Shown piece by piece: positions 1-13,600 of a stretch of DNA of 64,000 nucleotides. The stretch comes from Lycocorax pyrrhopterus obiensis (taxonomy: Eukaryota > Chordata > Aves > Passeriformes > Paradisaeidae): positions 56,789,535-56,853,534 of the forward strand of contig JACSVZ010000015.1 in assembly GCA_014706295.1 (NCBI GenBank), given 5' to 3'. Each line of letters opens with the position of its first letter. The first letter of the stretch is position 1. The notes beneath the pieces were generated by a model. The model saw nothing but the letters and a program-made list of their open reading frames with translations, made no database searches and was not told where the DNA came from. The position numbers and the translations under genes were made by a program.

Positions 1-3000
1 AGGCAATACCCTTCCTGCTATGCATCTGATTAGGCAGAAATTCCTCTAGGCTTCACCTAATCAAATGCAAGTGCTGCATTATTTATGAAAGAAAGCTGAA
101 TTTCATTAAACCTATTCTACAAGTAGCAGTTCATATAAAAATCAGTTTATCTTTTCCTTTAGAAATCAGAATAATTTTCTTTAAAATCTACCTTCAAGGA
201 TAATTATAATAGAAGTCTTGGAATAGCAAAATTACGGGAAAGCAACCCATAAAAGTATGTTTTAAAGCAGACTGAGATTTCATTTCTAAAGAGAAGACAA
301 GTGGGATGTTTCCTTGTTGCAGAATGAATAATTCAAGTGGTTCCTCCAATGCTGTATCTGCAATTGTCAGAATAAATTTCAGCAGCCTTCCCTTTAACTA
401 TTACAGGTATAGACTGCACAAGAACTCCTGTTAGTAATTATCCCCACTTCTTTTAGGCTAGCAAAATTCCCTCTAATACCGCTGAACAAAAGCCCTATTG
501 ACTTGCAGAGTCAAGAGATTTCCAGTTTCCCAAGACCACACCAGGTATAAAACATACACGGTCATCAAAACGCTGATGACCATTTATTCTGCTTTTTCAT
601 TTAATGCCACTATTATCTGAAACATCAGGGTTTTTTAAAAAAATATTTGAAGGGCTTTGTTTGGCTCCATATCTGAATTACAAGACAATTACAGAAAGAA
701 GAGAAAGGGAGGAAATTTGTTGTCATGACTGCAACCTATGATCCACCAAGAATTTTAATTCTTTTAATTCAGATCGACAGAGACCACTTAAACAACTGGC
801 AAGCTCTGCTCACAGTCCTGCCTTTAAACAGCCCCTGGTCTGGTGCCAGGGGTATTCAGGGGGAGGAAGGCACTAGTGTGACAACTACCCACTTACTCTT
901 AAGAGCATCATGTGGGTTTTGCTCAAGCATTGCTGTGTGGGTAGCAAGCAGCAGGGGATGGGGCCAGACTAACATGCAATTAGCCTGGAAAACTACCATG
1001 GACAGCATGGAAAATGCTGTAATGTCATCTTTCAGGGGTCTGGGCAGTCCCCCACAGCCACTGCATGATAGAAGAGGTTACTGAAAGCAGCCCAGAGACA
1101 CTTCTCAGAGCTGGGACAGTCCTGAGATGTCACATGAGGGTGACTCTTCCTGATGCTCCAGCCCAGTGACCAGCCCTTCACCACTCTGCAAGGGCTGACA
1201 AAAAGCCTGTTGAAAGCACATTCCCAGTGACTTACAACGTGAGTTCTTAAAACCCTCATAAAACCTGTAAGCAACCCTGGTCATCATTAACCCAACAGCC
1301 ATGCCATGGCAGCAGCAGAAAGAAAAATCTGCCTGCATCATCTTCCATAATATTCAAAGGGGCTCCAAGCATATTAATTTCTTCTATAAATTAAAATAAT
1401 AAATGAAAAACAATAAAAAAACTAATTATTCAGTTGGAGAGATCTAGTGTGCCTGTTTTTTGTTAACGCAGCTTTTGATTAAATAACGCATTTAAACTCA
1501 GCACTCACAGGGACCCCGCCACCTTTGAGGCAGCTGTGATAAACCACCCCCCTGTGCTGCCCTGACAAAACAGGCTGTGTCACCTCTCTGTGGCAAGGGG
1601 AGAGGAGAGCCTGAAGAGCCCTGTGTCAAACCTCTCACCACTCCTCCTCCATACAACAGGACACGTCCCTGACAGCCACTCTTGGCTCTCCTGGTGCCTG
1701 TCTGACCCTACCACAAAGCTCAGCATCCATGGGACTCCCTGCAGCCACATTAGGCACATGGACTCAGGCCTTAATTACCCAGGCCAAATTATTTGCTGGC
1801 AGCATGGCAACTTGCTTTTAAGGCACATTTTGCCCCATTCCAATATATACTGTAATTATTGGCATTGTTTTGCCAACTAAAGTAAGAATGTTATATGAAT
1901 AATGTTTCCATCTGTGCCAAGTTTTAATACTGCCCATTTTGTATTTACTCCAGTATACCATTTCAAGCCAATTTTCCAATTTTAATATTACATCACACTC
2001 ATTTTCATGTATTTATGTAAGTTCTCAATAAAGCTCTATGTCAGGCTGAATAAAAGTGTGATTTGATGTAATTCTGAGACCAGTCATCCTTTGGGGAACA
2101 ATCCTGCACTGGCAACAGCTCAGGTCATGGCCTCATGACAGCATGGCACCTTGTTCCAAGAGCTGCTCTACACGATGTGGACATGTGTAGGTCATGGAGG
2201 CAGATCCTGTGTCTTCCTGAAAAAGGTTTTCAATTTGCAACATTTGAATTTCTTTCACAGAAGGAGAGGTGATCCTGCAATATCAAGCAGCAGCTGGTTT
2301 TGTCTTGAAGGGTTCTAGTAGTTGCATCAATATTTCCTCAAAGGTAACACCCTTCAGCTTGGCAGAAGGTTGTGGCAGGCTGGGATTTTTGTATTTAAAA
2401 AAGCACCTAGAAATCCTGTTGAAAGTCAGGCGAGTGAGAGATCTAATGCTTTTAGGTTCCTTTGAAAGCCTCAGGCATAATCTTCTTCAGTGAAAGTGTG
2501 ACAAAGCAGCGAGACTCCTGGCTGTACACAGCACAGCCGGGAGCTGGGTATTACATCACGCCCTCTTCCATGCACTCAGCTGCGAGAGGGTCCTGACACA
2601 ACGCCAGGAATAAGACAGGGAGCCATCCCATCCCAGTCTGGTGCTGGGGGCTCAAAGAGCATCCCTGAGCAGCGCTGTGGGTCCCATGAGGATCCTCACT
2701 GCTGTTACACGGGCCAGCTCAGCTCCTGAGGGAGGTCCTGCTCATGAAGTCAGCGTGGGGTCATGCCTGATCAGCAGCGTCTACAGCAGGATCTTGATCT
2801 AACCTGGGATCTCCAGAGGCCGACTGGGTATAAACAGCAAGTGCTGAATCACAGCCAGGGATCAGTGGAAGGAAGTAAGGTCCTGGCTTTACAGCTTCTC
2901 CCCCTGCCCATCAGCCCAGCGGGCAGGAACAGCAGCCCACAGGTGCCCTGCCACCAGCAAACCCTCTCAGCAGGGTGGGCCTCCAAGGCTGAAGGGCAGA

Positions 3001-6000
3001 GCACTCTGATGTTGAGGGAAACCTCTCCAGGACAGAAATGCAAAAAAAACCAAGAAAAAAATAGAGACTCTCAATTGGTTTAATCTGTAAATTGACAAAA
3101 ACTGCATGAATTCTTTGAGCTTGATATCCATTAAGGAAAAATACCCCCAACTCCCAACAGCAACATTCAAAAGCATGCCATTCAAATAACCGACCTGTAG
3201 CGCACCAAACAATATTACAATTTATAAATTCTCATTACATTTTCAAACTTGGGCAGGGGTAGAAGCCTGAGACTTAGAGCTGAGTCAAACAAAGTTTAAG
3301 TCAAACAATATCACAGCTAAATATAAATAAATAAAATCTTTCCTGCTAAACTTGCGTGTTCCCTGAAGCGTCAAGGCAACATGAGGTTATCAAAAGGGGC
3401 TGTCTGCTTATTCTCTCACATAAAGAATTTATGCAGGATCCACATAAGTCTTGAAAATCCCAGAAACCTCAACACTCCCAAAGCCCAACAAAAGACTAAT
3501 AATTCACAACATGCCTGACTTACAGACAGTGTGAACAATGCAGGCACCTCCACAGAGCCCACAGAATCTTGAGGGACCCCACAGCAAACAAGAGACCATC
3601 AGGTGAGCTTTTCAATCAAACGTGACATGAGGGCATAAAATAACAACATACTCTCACTGAAGCAGATGGGAGTGAAATCACGCCTGTCATCTCCCGAGGA
3701 TCCCAGGTGCCAGGGGAAGCTGTACAGCCCCATACTGTACAGTTTTCATAAAAACAAGGACAGCAGGCTAAGAAAAAAGCAGTGGCTATGGGAATGAGTA
3801 CCTAACCCTTGCGTTTGAAGTTATCATTAGCCAAAAGTGAAAGGTAGACTTGAACACGTGCAAAATACAGCCGTAAGTTTCTCTCTGCATAACCCACATA
3901 AAAATCAAAATTGTCTCAATAAGAAAATAGCTTTTCATCAGGAAAGCATTTCCCATTCCCCAGATTTTTTTATCAGTCCCCAATACATAAGTAGGCAGAG
4001 CTTTGATGCAGTATCTGAGGAAGGCTATGGAGTTGTCATCCTCAGAGCTGATGGGAGCTTTTCCCTAAGAAGATGTATTTGAAAAGCCAGCAAGTCCCTG
4101 AAGGGCAGCATAGAAGGACCTACACCCGAAACAGACACGGTGTAGGAAGGGACCCCACCTGTAACCACCAGTGTCCAGAGCTGACACATTCATCTGTGCA
4201 TCCCAGCAGGCACACCCAGCTTCTACAGCTCTAAATGCACACATACTGTCTCTGCATCAGGGCTCATGGTTGCACTTATACCAGTTCAGTTTTCAACTAA
4301 ATAAAAGCCTGTGCCTTGACTGATTGTTATTTTATCACTAAAAAGCAGAAAAACTGAGCAGAGGGGGAGCAGCCCTCAAAACAGGCAGGGATTAGCACTT
4401 TATAGAGAACAGGTTCAAAAATAAATCACACCGGCTGAAGTAATTTGGCCACCGTCCCATGCAACGTGTTGTAAAGGCCATGAAGTCTCTGATTTGAATT
4501 ATCAGGCAGTCCTTTCAGCCAACAATCACCATTAAAATACTCAACAATTCCGTCCAGCTTCAGGACAGCCACCACATACCTACGCAATACTCCTTAAGCC
4601 TACTGTCAAAGCTCGCATCAGAACACCACACAAAGTTACTCCCAACTGCTTGGACATGATCCACCTCCAGCCTGTAACATCCACTAACACAGAGTATTAC
4701 ATGAAATCTCTGCAGAGATGGTTCAGGCTTGCTCCAAGGGCCTAACCTAAGTAATATCAGAATGTCAGAAGGGCACTCACAGTTTCGGGACCAAATGCAG
4801 CCACGGCAGCCACAGCAGAGCAGCACTGCACATTTTTTACTCACTGTAAAAACAGGCTAACAAATGGTGCTGGTATTTTAATTCTTCCCAGAAATAAATC
4901 ACAGATGGTATCCAAGGCCACCTGCAGTCCACGCTGAGAGGCATTTTCAAGGCAAATACACTGACACACACACATAAAGGGCTATAAGAACACAATTTTT
5001 TTTACTGCATGGAGAGTGCAATTTAACTGAATTTAAACAACCCCAGATACCGTTGATTTAAGATATATAAAAACCCAGCAGGAAGGTGTGTGGGAAAGCT
5101 TAGGAAGAAACCTGAGTCTCCCTTACAGCATTAGGGCTTTATTTCTAAAGTGTAGTGAGTTGAAAGAACAGCCTTGCTTTTTTTCTTTTCTATCCATTTT
5201 AGTGATGCTATGAACCAATTTTGTTCCCTCAAATGAGGGATACGGACAAGCTACTTACACTGTTTTCCCTTCTCCATCTAGCCCGTGTTTGAGTACTAAG
5301 GATACATAACCAGGATTTCATGACCCTCACTGATGCCACAAACCAGCATTCCCAGTTTCCATAGTGTAAGCAATGCCCTAAGATGTATTACTTGCAAGCT
5401 CTGCAAGAGCTAGACCACACAAGTTGCAGCACCAAGTGTTTTCATACCGGTTTCTCTGCCTCCTGGCCCACTCTCTCCTCTCTCTGAAGGCTGAACAGCA
5501 GAACAGCTCCCTGAACCGCAAAGAAAGGCAGCCCAAGAGTTCCTACCGGCTGTCCAGAGGCTCCCTCCTCCAGAAGATGCCACAAGGGGGAATGAAGGTT
5601 TCTGCATGGCAGGCTGGTCCCCTTCCCACTCTGTTTGGTCAGCAGCATTTGGCAGGGAAAGTCTAAGGGGAGCTTGTGGCTGGGAACCTGCTGATGGACG
5701 TGTACACACACGGAGGTAACGCTGCAGAAGTGTGCGCACTGTCAGGTACACACACCAGTGCATTTATGTACATAAATTCAAAGTATCACACTACACGAGG
5801 TGGACGCCTCCTGCAGGACTCTCTGCTGTCAGGTTTGTTTTAACATCCAGAAGGCAAACATGAATTTTTAGATGATGACCTTTTTCCAGACACAGAAATG
5901 TAGCTTGGATAGCACAGAACTATTATTAGAGTGTTTATCCACCCAACTCCAGCAAGGAGCTCAGCAACCTCCTTCAGCCTCACCCACTGATGCTCACATC

Positions 6001-9000
6001 GATCTGCCCTCCATGGGAAGCACTGCCCTGGCAACCAACACAGAGAGGGATGGTAAGACAGAACTGCTTTGGGAATTAAAATGTTGAATGACTGCAATTG
6101 CAGGAGGGAAGGTGAATTATTTTTCTTCCTTCCATTGTTAAAAGGAGATTGATTTAATTGATAACAAATGTTCACCGAATGGGTTTTAAGGCTCTGCTGT
6201 TTTTCTCTCTCTGCACGTCAGCCCATGTGCATTCCTGAGGAGCAATAAAACAGTCCCAACAGTAACATCAAGCACACAGGGCTGGGGAGAAGCAGGACGA
6301 AAGCCTGGTAACTATCAACAACAGCAAAAACATCTTCATTAGCACATCAGAGTTGCTCTTCATATTTGAGTGAGGTTGCACGACCTCATATTCTCACTCA
6401 CAAATGGGAGACAAGTGGTGAGATACATTTCAGATAAGATCAGCACTGTTTGATCTCCAGGAGCAGAGGTTCTCCAGAATTCCTAACAACAGCCACAAAC
6501 CTGCAGCAGAAGCAGCAGCAAGAATGTTAAGGCCATCTTTCAGAATAGCCGTGGTCAATTCACATCTCAGATGGAGTATTTCTGGCCTTTACTTTCTGCA
6601 AGAAAAAACCCCAAGGATCTCCTGGGGTCACTACCATATGTCAGGCAAACCAGTGAAGCAGTCTAATCCAGCAGTGTGCTTTTCTTGTTTTACTGCAGGT
6701 AAGATGAAAGGTTTATAACCCACTCTACAATTGCTGAATGCCAGCTGTTTCTCGGGCCTGTTTTACGGGTAACTCATCTGGCATCTCTGAAGGGCTCCAT
6801 TTCCATTCCCCTTTTATGAACTACATATAGGAAGAGCTTTTCCTACATACACAGAACTTTTGTTCTTTTCATTCTCCCCATCTCCAATTCCAATGTCGTT
6901 CTCCATTTCTGCATTTCATTTCAGTTTTCACTTCCTCGACCCTTGGAGAGCATAATTAGATTGCATTGATTACCTGAACCTGGCTAGGTCAGGGTGTTGT
7001 GTCACTGGCCTCTGGGCTGGGGTGAGGAATGAGTTTTCTGATGGGCCACCTGCAATGGCACCAACAGGTGGTTGTTGGGACTGATTGCCAAGTTTGCCTT
7101 GGAAACCTCCCCTGCAGCTTCACTGTCAGAGAAAACTCATTATGCTCCTCCACCACTTTTCTGCCCTGAAGCTAACAAAGGTGCACCAACATTTGCCAGC
7201 AGAAAATCCCACCTGTGTCTGAAAGCAGGAAAGGGAGCAGTTAAAGCATTGGGCATCAACTTTCCCAGGATTTTGTATCAACTGCTAGTATTTCACTAGG
7301 TGACTTGAGTGCACTTCAACATCTTTTCCCACAGCTACAACTTCACAAGAGCAACGTGCTGCTTTGCGGAGCAGACCCATGGCAACCAGCACTTCTGGCA
7401 GAGCAGGAGTGCATGGAAGCGCATCCTTACGTTGGTGGAGTTGGTGGAATGGCAATTGCTCGCATTCAAGCAGCCGTGTGCAGACTGACAAGATCTCTTT
7501 TGTTTACTAAACAATTAAACTCATTCACCGGAGATCAAGCAGACCTGCACTGTCATTTGGCACAAAGCTGGAATAGTGGATGAGCCATCACCCACTGAGG
7601 CACTGCAGCTCTCCCTTTCCTATCTCCCAGGAGCTCCCAGGCAGCAAGCCGTGTCCTTATCGACTCCATTTCCTTATTAATTCCCTATTGATCTGCTCAC
7701 TGAGCACTAGGCAGAAATAATATTTTTATCTTCTGTACTCTTGGCTGTGCTGCCATTGGATTGCGAAGCCTCCTGAGTAGCTCGGGTTTTCTGTAACCTG
7801 GGGAGGATGGATCCACCCACACTTGCTGGGAGACTAGGCACTCAGTGAGGGGTACCTGTGGGAAATCATGAAAGCTTGTTGTGTGAATACCTCAGCTGCT
7901 GGTCTGCCTACTCCCTGGTATGGAAATTTACAGAGTGGTAATTCATCTTTCCGGTCAAGCCAGTGGCCAAAAATATCCCGAACCATCAAAATCTGCTCAG
8001 GATATTACAGCTACTACTTCCTTCTCTCTAATTGTGGAGATTGGTCTACAATCAGAGCAGTCTGTGAGGAGCTGGTGTCTGTAAGGATGGATAAACAGCT
8101 TGGACATGACAGCTGTTTTCTGTGATACCAGTGTAGGGTCTGCCACTGTATCCACCTGAGGCTGCCTGTCCCACACCCAGCAGCTTCTCCACTGCTTCAA
8201 CACAGCCATCAAATGTAGGCACCCAGCAGAGGCTGCAGGGCCCACACACAGCCCCTGGCATTGCAGAAGGGGTCTGCCTGTCTGAGGGGAAAACACAGAC
8301 ATTACAGAATGTACTCCTCAACAGGAGAACACACTACACTCTTTACTTACACTGTTCTATTGCTTATTACACAGACCCCAAATAATTTCCTTGTAACAGA
8401 GGTAGGAAGAAGTGTAAGTGAGAGAATACAATGGGATGAGAACAAGCAATGCAGCTTCCCAGTGATGGAGACTTCCAACTCCTGGCCTGCACCTTCGGGC
8501 CAGAAAGAGAATGTGCAAGGTGAGTTTCACTTTTCCAAACTGCCAGTTAATCCTGAAATTACTGAAGCAAGTGGAGCACTAGTACCAGTGCCATGAGACA
8601 CTAAGCACCTAGAGAAGAGCACAGTTGGTTCTGTGGGGCTCCAAGCCCCAACACGGCTTCAGATGCTCTATAAACAACACCACCAGTATAAACAGTGCTG
8701 TGTAATACAGCTGAGAAAATGTTTGCAATCAGTTCTTAAAACAGACTCTTTCATAATTGAAATACTACAGAGCAGAAAACAGCATTATAATTACAATAAA
8801 TGCGTGCTGCTGAGTTAGAGAAGATCCTTTGTCTGCAAATCCCATTTACACAAGCAGAGGTAATGCTGGTAGGAGCAGTTACATTACTCTGTGCACTCCA
8901 CCACAGGGCTTGGATAATTTTTGTTAGTCCCTCTTCTTTTCAACTTGCAACGGGCTTTTCTGGTAAATTGGAGAAATTTCAGAGACTAGATACAGGAACA

Positions 9001-10550
9001 ACTGGAGGACTGCAAAACCTTGTTATGCTGAAAAAACCAGCACCTACCAAGCAGCAGGCTAAGGCAGGAGTTGACCACTCTATGGAAAATGGACTTTTGG
9101 TAATGGGATCTTCAGTGTGGCATTGAAAGGTGTAAACAAATTCAATGACTGGAAGCTGGCGTTAAACAAATCAGTCTAAAAATAAGGGAGGACATTTTCA
9201 ACAGCCAATGTAATTAACCTTCAGTACAGTTTACTGGTGGTTGTGCTAGATTTTCCATTGCTGGAAACATTAACAAAATAGGAGGTTTTTCTAAATGACT
9301 TCCTAAATGCCCAGCATGGTAAAACAGAACAGGATGTTGCTCAAAAAAGCTAAAAATCACCTTCACCCAGGTTCAATCCCTCCTCAGTGACAATGAACTC
9401 CTGTCCTCACAGGTCAACCTGGGTGGGTTAGGAGCCCTTGGAGAGCTTTTATCATAACCCTTCAGCTGCCCAAAAGACAAAATATACATGTAATTTCTGG
9501 AGTTTTCTGTCACAACACATGTCGGGAAAGAACATTTCTTGCACCTCCTGACATGCCCTATGGAGCTGAGCTCTGCCCTTGCTGTCCATCAGAGCCACTC
9601 TTCACCTTGTCTGTCCTTCCCAAACACGCTTCTATTCCTGAAAACACTATCTGCGCATTCCGTGCTTGCTTTCCCTTGCCACCACGCCATCCCCCCAGCC
9701 CAGTTCCTTGCACTCATTTCCCAGAGGGGCTTGTCCTTTCTTCCAAGTCCCAAGGACCAGAGGGGAGAGGTTTGGGGAACTGGGGTGACCTGTTTGGTGC
9801 ACTGAGCACTGCCTGGGGAGCAGCTGAGCTGTGTGAACAGCACTGGCAGGAGCAGCAAGTGGAGGGAAGCTGCTCACAGGGACTGACCCCATCTGTGTGT
9901 GAAGGAAGGGTCTTTCACAGACACCACAGGACTTGTCCCATATCACAGCCCAGCCCTGGGCCCTGATTTACCATTCATCTACAGGCAAGGCAATTCATCC
10001 TCCTGCTTCAGTTTCCCCCCGTACAGAACCTCAGCAATGATATTTGCCCTGCTACTGCAAAGGAGCATTTTCAGGATCAATTAATTTAGCATTCATGCAA
10101 AGCTCTGTGGACAGAAGCCTCAATACAAGCAGTAAGTACCATTATTGTTACTGCACTTCAGATGGCTACTGCACTGACATTTTCCAGGCATGCACCATTA
10201 ACAATTTACTAAGATAAATGGCCCAGGAACCTGAAAATGCATTTAGGACAACTACCTCCTGCTTACCAGCATACATTCAGCTGCGTAAATGACACCTCAT
10301 CGCTCAACGTGTAGCTATGGTAACATTTCTATCTCATATACTGAAGTGCACACACACATACACGTGGAGCTGGAGGGAAGCCAGGCTACCTCGTTTCATG
10401 ACACACAAACCGAGCCAGGGAAGTTTCCCAGGCTCTGAAAGCCAAGCTGCTCCCAGGAGCCAGGGACGAGGAGCAGCCAACTTGCCCCATGCCTGTCAGG
10501 AAGGAGATGGGTTGACAGCAGGAGCCCCACCAGGTCCCCAAGGGACTTAC
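1..10550 (-). other. TMTC1: TMTC1 intron, downstream of exon D (partial)
   Basis: Non-coding sequence on the 3' side of the 10551-10664 exon. I looked on the minus strand for the next expected TMTC1 exon, which continues the TPR region, and found no matching sequence with splice sites. The intron therefore probably runs off the window edge and is more than 10.5 kb long. The sequence is AT-rich with ordinary short open frames. The only repeat I can name here is a MIR-like fragment near 10.0 kb. An isolated plus-strand AATAAA-type site near 2028 lies antisense to the gene and has no supporting transcript structure. Absence of an exon is by eye and is not proof. Confidence 0.6.
9978..10062 (+). 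repeat. MIR-like ancient SINE fragment
   Basis: The stretch carries the MIR central block in plus orientation: a degenerate 'ggcaa..caattcatc' followed by 'cttcagtttcccc', and then 'caatgatatttgcc' in place of the usual 'gataatgatacttgcc'. Order and spacing match the MIR core as I remember it. No tRNA-like head is recognisable. It is heavily diverged, as expected for an insertion predating birds. Confidence 0.5.
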
Positions 10551-10664
10551 TTGAGAGCAGTTTTGTAGTGGTAGATTGCTTCAATGTTACGGCCCTGGTC
10601 TTTCAGAAAATTGGCATAGTTGTAGTGCACCTTGGCATTGTGGGGCAGGGTCTTCACTCCTGAG
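10551..10664 (-). CDS. TMTC1: TMTC1 exon D: first TPR repeat
   Basis: A 114-nt coding exon. The minus-strand acceptor reads 'ctctttacag' and the donor 'AA|GTAAGT'. It contributes one nucleotide to a codon begun in exon C, then 37 codons, then two nucleotides of a lysine codon completed by the next exon outside the window. The peptide begins SGVKTLPHNAKVHYNYANFL and ends with IYHYKTAL. This is the first tetratricopeptide repeat after the membrane domain: N-A-K-V-H-Y-N-Y-A-N-F-L supplies the helix A residues and the segment around E-A-I-Y-H-Y supplies helix B. In the TMTC family the TPR array lies in the ER lumen, C-terminal to the transmembrane block, and is thought to help bind substrate or partners. 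Family assignment is strong. TMTC1 rather than TMTC2, 3 or 4 rests on near-identity to the TMTC1 sequence as I remember it, supported by the other exons. Confidence 0.95.
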
Positions 10665-13600
10665 CTGTAAAGAGGAACAGAAGCAGGACACAATTAGCAG
10701 CCAGGTTACCCCACCTTCCCCTAGGTCCACCTTCTTCTTGCACTCCCTTCTCCTGAAAAGCTTGCTCATAATCCGAGCACCTCATCACCTCCTGTGCATT
10801 TGTGCCAACACAACTCACGTTGTAACCCCGAGCTTGTCCCACGCGCCAAGTGCCCCGGGCAGACATAAATGTGTGGCAGCAATTCGACTCATCCTGGTCG
10901 CTGTCACCGCAGGCACTTCCAGCACCAACACTGCAACACTCCCTGTGGCCAGATGCCGTTGTATTTTAAAATCTGAATTACTAAACGGAAAGACCAAAAC
11001 CAAAATAGCTAATACTTAGAGGGAAAGCATGTAGTACTTTCTAAAAACAGGGTCCCTGCTTAAACTTGAGTGTCATGAAGCACCTTATGAAAATCTTGAT
11101 TTAAACCTGGCACTGCAGATAGATACCAGAAAGAGGGTATCTTTTCCATGTGCATCAGCCACTAGATGGGATGCATGGCATACTCCAAGTACCAGCACAT
11201 GTGCACTGCTTAAGGCTGAGCAGAATACGGCCAGGAGGTGAGGGCTAATGGGACTCTCACCCTTAGGTGGCAAAATAACGCTCTGGCATTATAATACATG
11301 ACTGAGGATATCTGGCTGCACAGTCACCCCATCACTCCCCTTCATCTCCCCTGCTATGTGTAGACTGAACTCAACATTTGGAATTAATAATGAGGGCGCA
11401 AAGACAAAAGCAAGCATATGCTTATTTGCTTAATTGAGAGCACAGAAAGCAAGGTACACCTTGCACAGCCAGAGGAAATGCCGTTTCAAGGTTAAAGAGA
11501 GAAAGAAATCACAGGAGCACGTACACCATGGAAACATTTCCCCTGTGAGAATGCAGAGAAGTCAGTACTCTGTTTAATGGGGGAATTCTTTCCAGCACAT
11601 AAATAGGGGCTCTCTGAGGTAACGGGAAATAAGGATGGATGAATCTGTTCATGTAAAAGCAGACAAAGTCCTGTTTCTTGCTCACAAGCAGATTCCTGCC
11701 AGCTGCTCTCTTTTCTACTCCCAGCATCTCTAACCCCGCTACCTCAGGTAGGAAAACCAAAGATTAGAGAATTCCCAAGTCTTGTTGCTTTGCCTTGTCT
11801 GTCTCTCCTGTTTAACTTCAGTGAGCATGGAAGTTAATCATAACGAGACAGGCTCACACACAGCCCCTGAAGTGGGGCGCACACCCTCTTGCATGGGAAG
11901 AATGCACCCAGAGCTGCAGAAATCCTTTGAGGGGGATTTAATTGCAAAACAGCACTGAGGAATTGGGGTGGCAAATGTGGTATCCTTTTGGTTATCTGCA
12001 GCCAGTGGCATCCAGCATCGCTAACACTAACTTGTGAGAGCTTCCAAAGCTTTGCCCACAACTGCCTTGCAGAGTTCAGCTCAACAGAGCCACGGTTTGC
12101 CTACTAAAATTAAAAGTACACCTTGCATTTGGCTTCCTAATCATCAGGTATTTCCAAATTACTTACTGGGAGCACTACAGGAATAAGACATTTTGTGACT
12201 AATCGCTGAATTAAATCAGTTAATTGATGCTATTCTTAAGAGAATGATTTTCTATATTAGTTTTCACAAAGATATACTGCACCAGCAGCAAGTAATGTGT
12301 GACTGCCATGGCTGTGTTAATTTCCATTGGCCTTGGGAGCTATTAACTACACACTTACAACCTCTGGGCATTACTGGAATATTAATTCTTATACAGAGAG
12401 GGTTTCATTACATCAGCATCAGCGTTACAGGCAGAGACATGGCACTCAAAACTGCTGCTCTCTCAGAGCTACGTGCAAGGAGTTTCTCTGCTACAGCCTC
12501 TGCCGACACAGAGCAGACTGAGCTAACAGTGAGGAGCACATTACATATGCACGAGCACTTCAGTTCTAACGAGATACAGTTTTAACAGCAAGATGCATAT
12601 GTTTAAATATTTTAATTCTGGACTGTTTTCCTTTAAGTAGAATTTATCACCAATTCTGCTGGTCCCATTTATTGAAACATCACTAATAAAGCTTCTTGCA
12701 TCTGTGTGCTTCTGCTGGTGGAGGGGGTGACACAGGAAAGGCAGAAATGGGTCTGGGTTCTTAAGATGCTCTCTTTTGCATCACACTGCTCACACTGACC
12801 TATTTATTCTCCTCACACGGGCGGGGAGGGGGATGTTTCATTTTGTAAATGCACATAGCAATGACTGAGGCTGCTTGGAGCCTCTGCGCTGGGGGAAGCA
12901 GCAGCAAACACAGCACTGGCTGCAGAGGAGAATTTTTGGGAGAGTTTAGGCAAACACTCCTGGCTAACTGATCCTTGGCCAGTCGAGAATGCTGTTTGCT
13001 CATTGACAGAGGAAACAATGATGTCCACAGTGAAAGCCAAGAAGGAAAGGGTGGAGTATAAATAACAAAGCAGAACACAATGTTTTTCCATTTCTGCTTC
13101 CCACAAGCTCCCAGTCTCCCACAATTTCAATATAACTTTCCAATGTGCTTTTCCAAACTCTCCCATTTCCCTATTCCCCAGCCCGGCAGACATGTGCCCT
13201 TCTGAAAACCTATGGCACCGATCTGGCTCCAGCCAGAAACGAGCCCACTGACATTGGACGTCACTTCTCCAGAGGATTTCCTTCCCTTCTGACTTCTACG
13301 ACAGCAGTAAGCAACGTAAATGGAAAACAAACAATAGGCAAACCTTTTTATGGAACACCTTCTCCCCGTGGAAAAACAAAAAGCCTATTTGCCATAAATC
13401 AGAGAAATAAAATACCACTGGTATTTTCCAACCTCAAATACCAGCATCATCCAAATTCCACTTCAGTTGGGAAAAATGCCCTGCGATCCCCTCTCTTGTT
13501 TTCCCAAGCGCATGTTCTGCTGTACAAGGTGACTGGGTGCAGGGCTGAGGCTTCATTGATTTTCTGTGATAGCCGTATGAAAAGTGCTCCGTTTAGAAGA

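Noticed and set aside
2020..2060. Plus-strand AATAAA-type sites suggesting an LTR or an antisense gene end
   Set aside because: No LTR boundaries, partner LTR or upstream coding sequence could be seen. Single AATAAA motifs are common in AT-rich introns.
9755..9790. Candidate G-quadruplex
   Set aside because: Only three runs of four G are present; a fourth run within normal loop length is missing.
1..10550. Next TPR exon of TMTC1 (expected to start around L-Y-P-R-H-A-S-A-L-N-N-L-G)
   Set aside because: No minus-strand match flanked by AG/GT was seen, so the intron probably continues past position 1.
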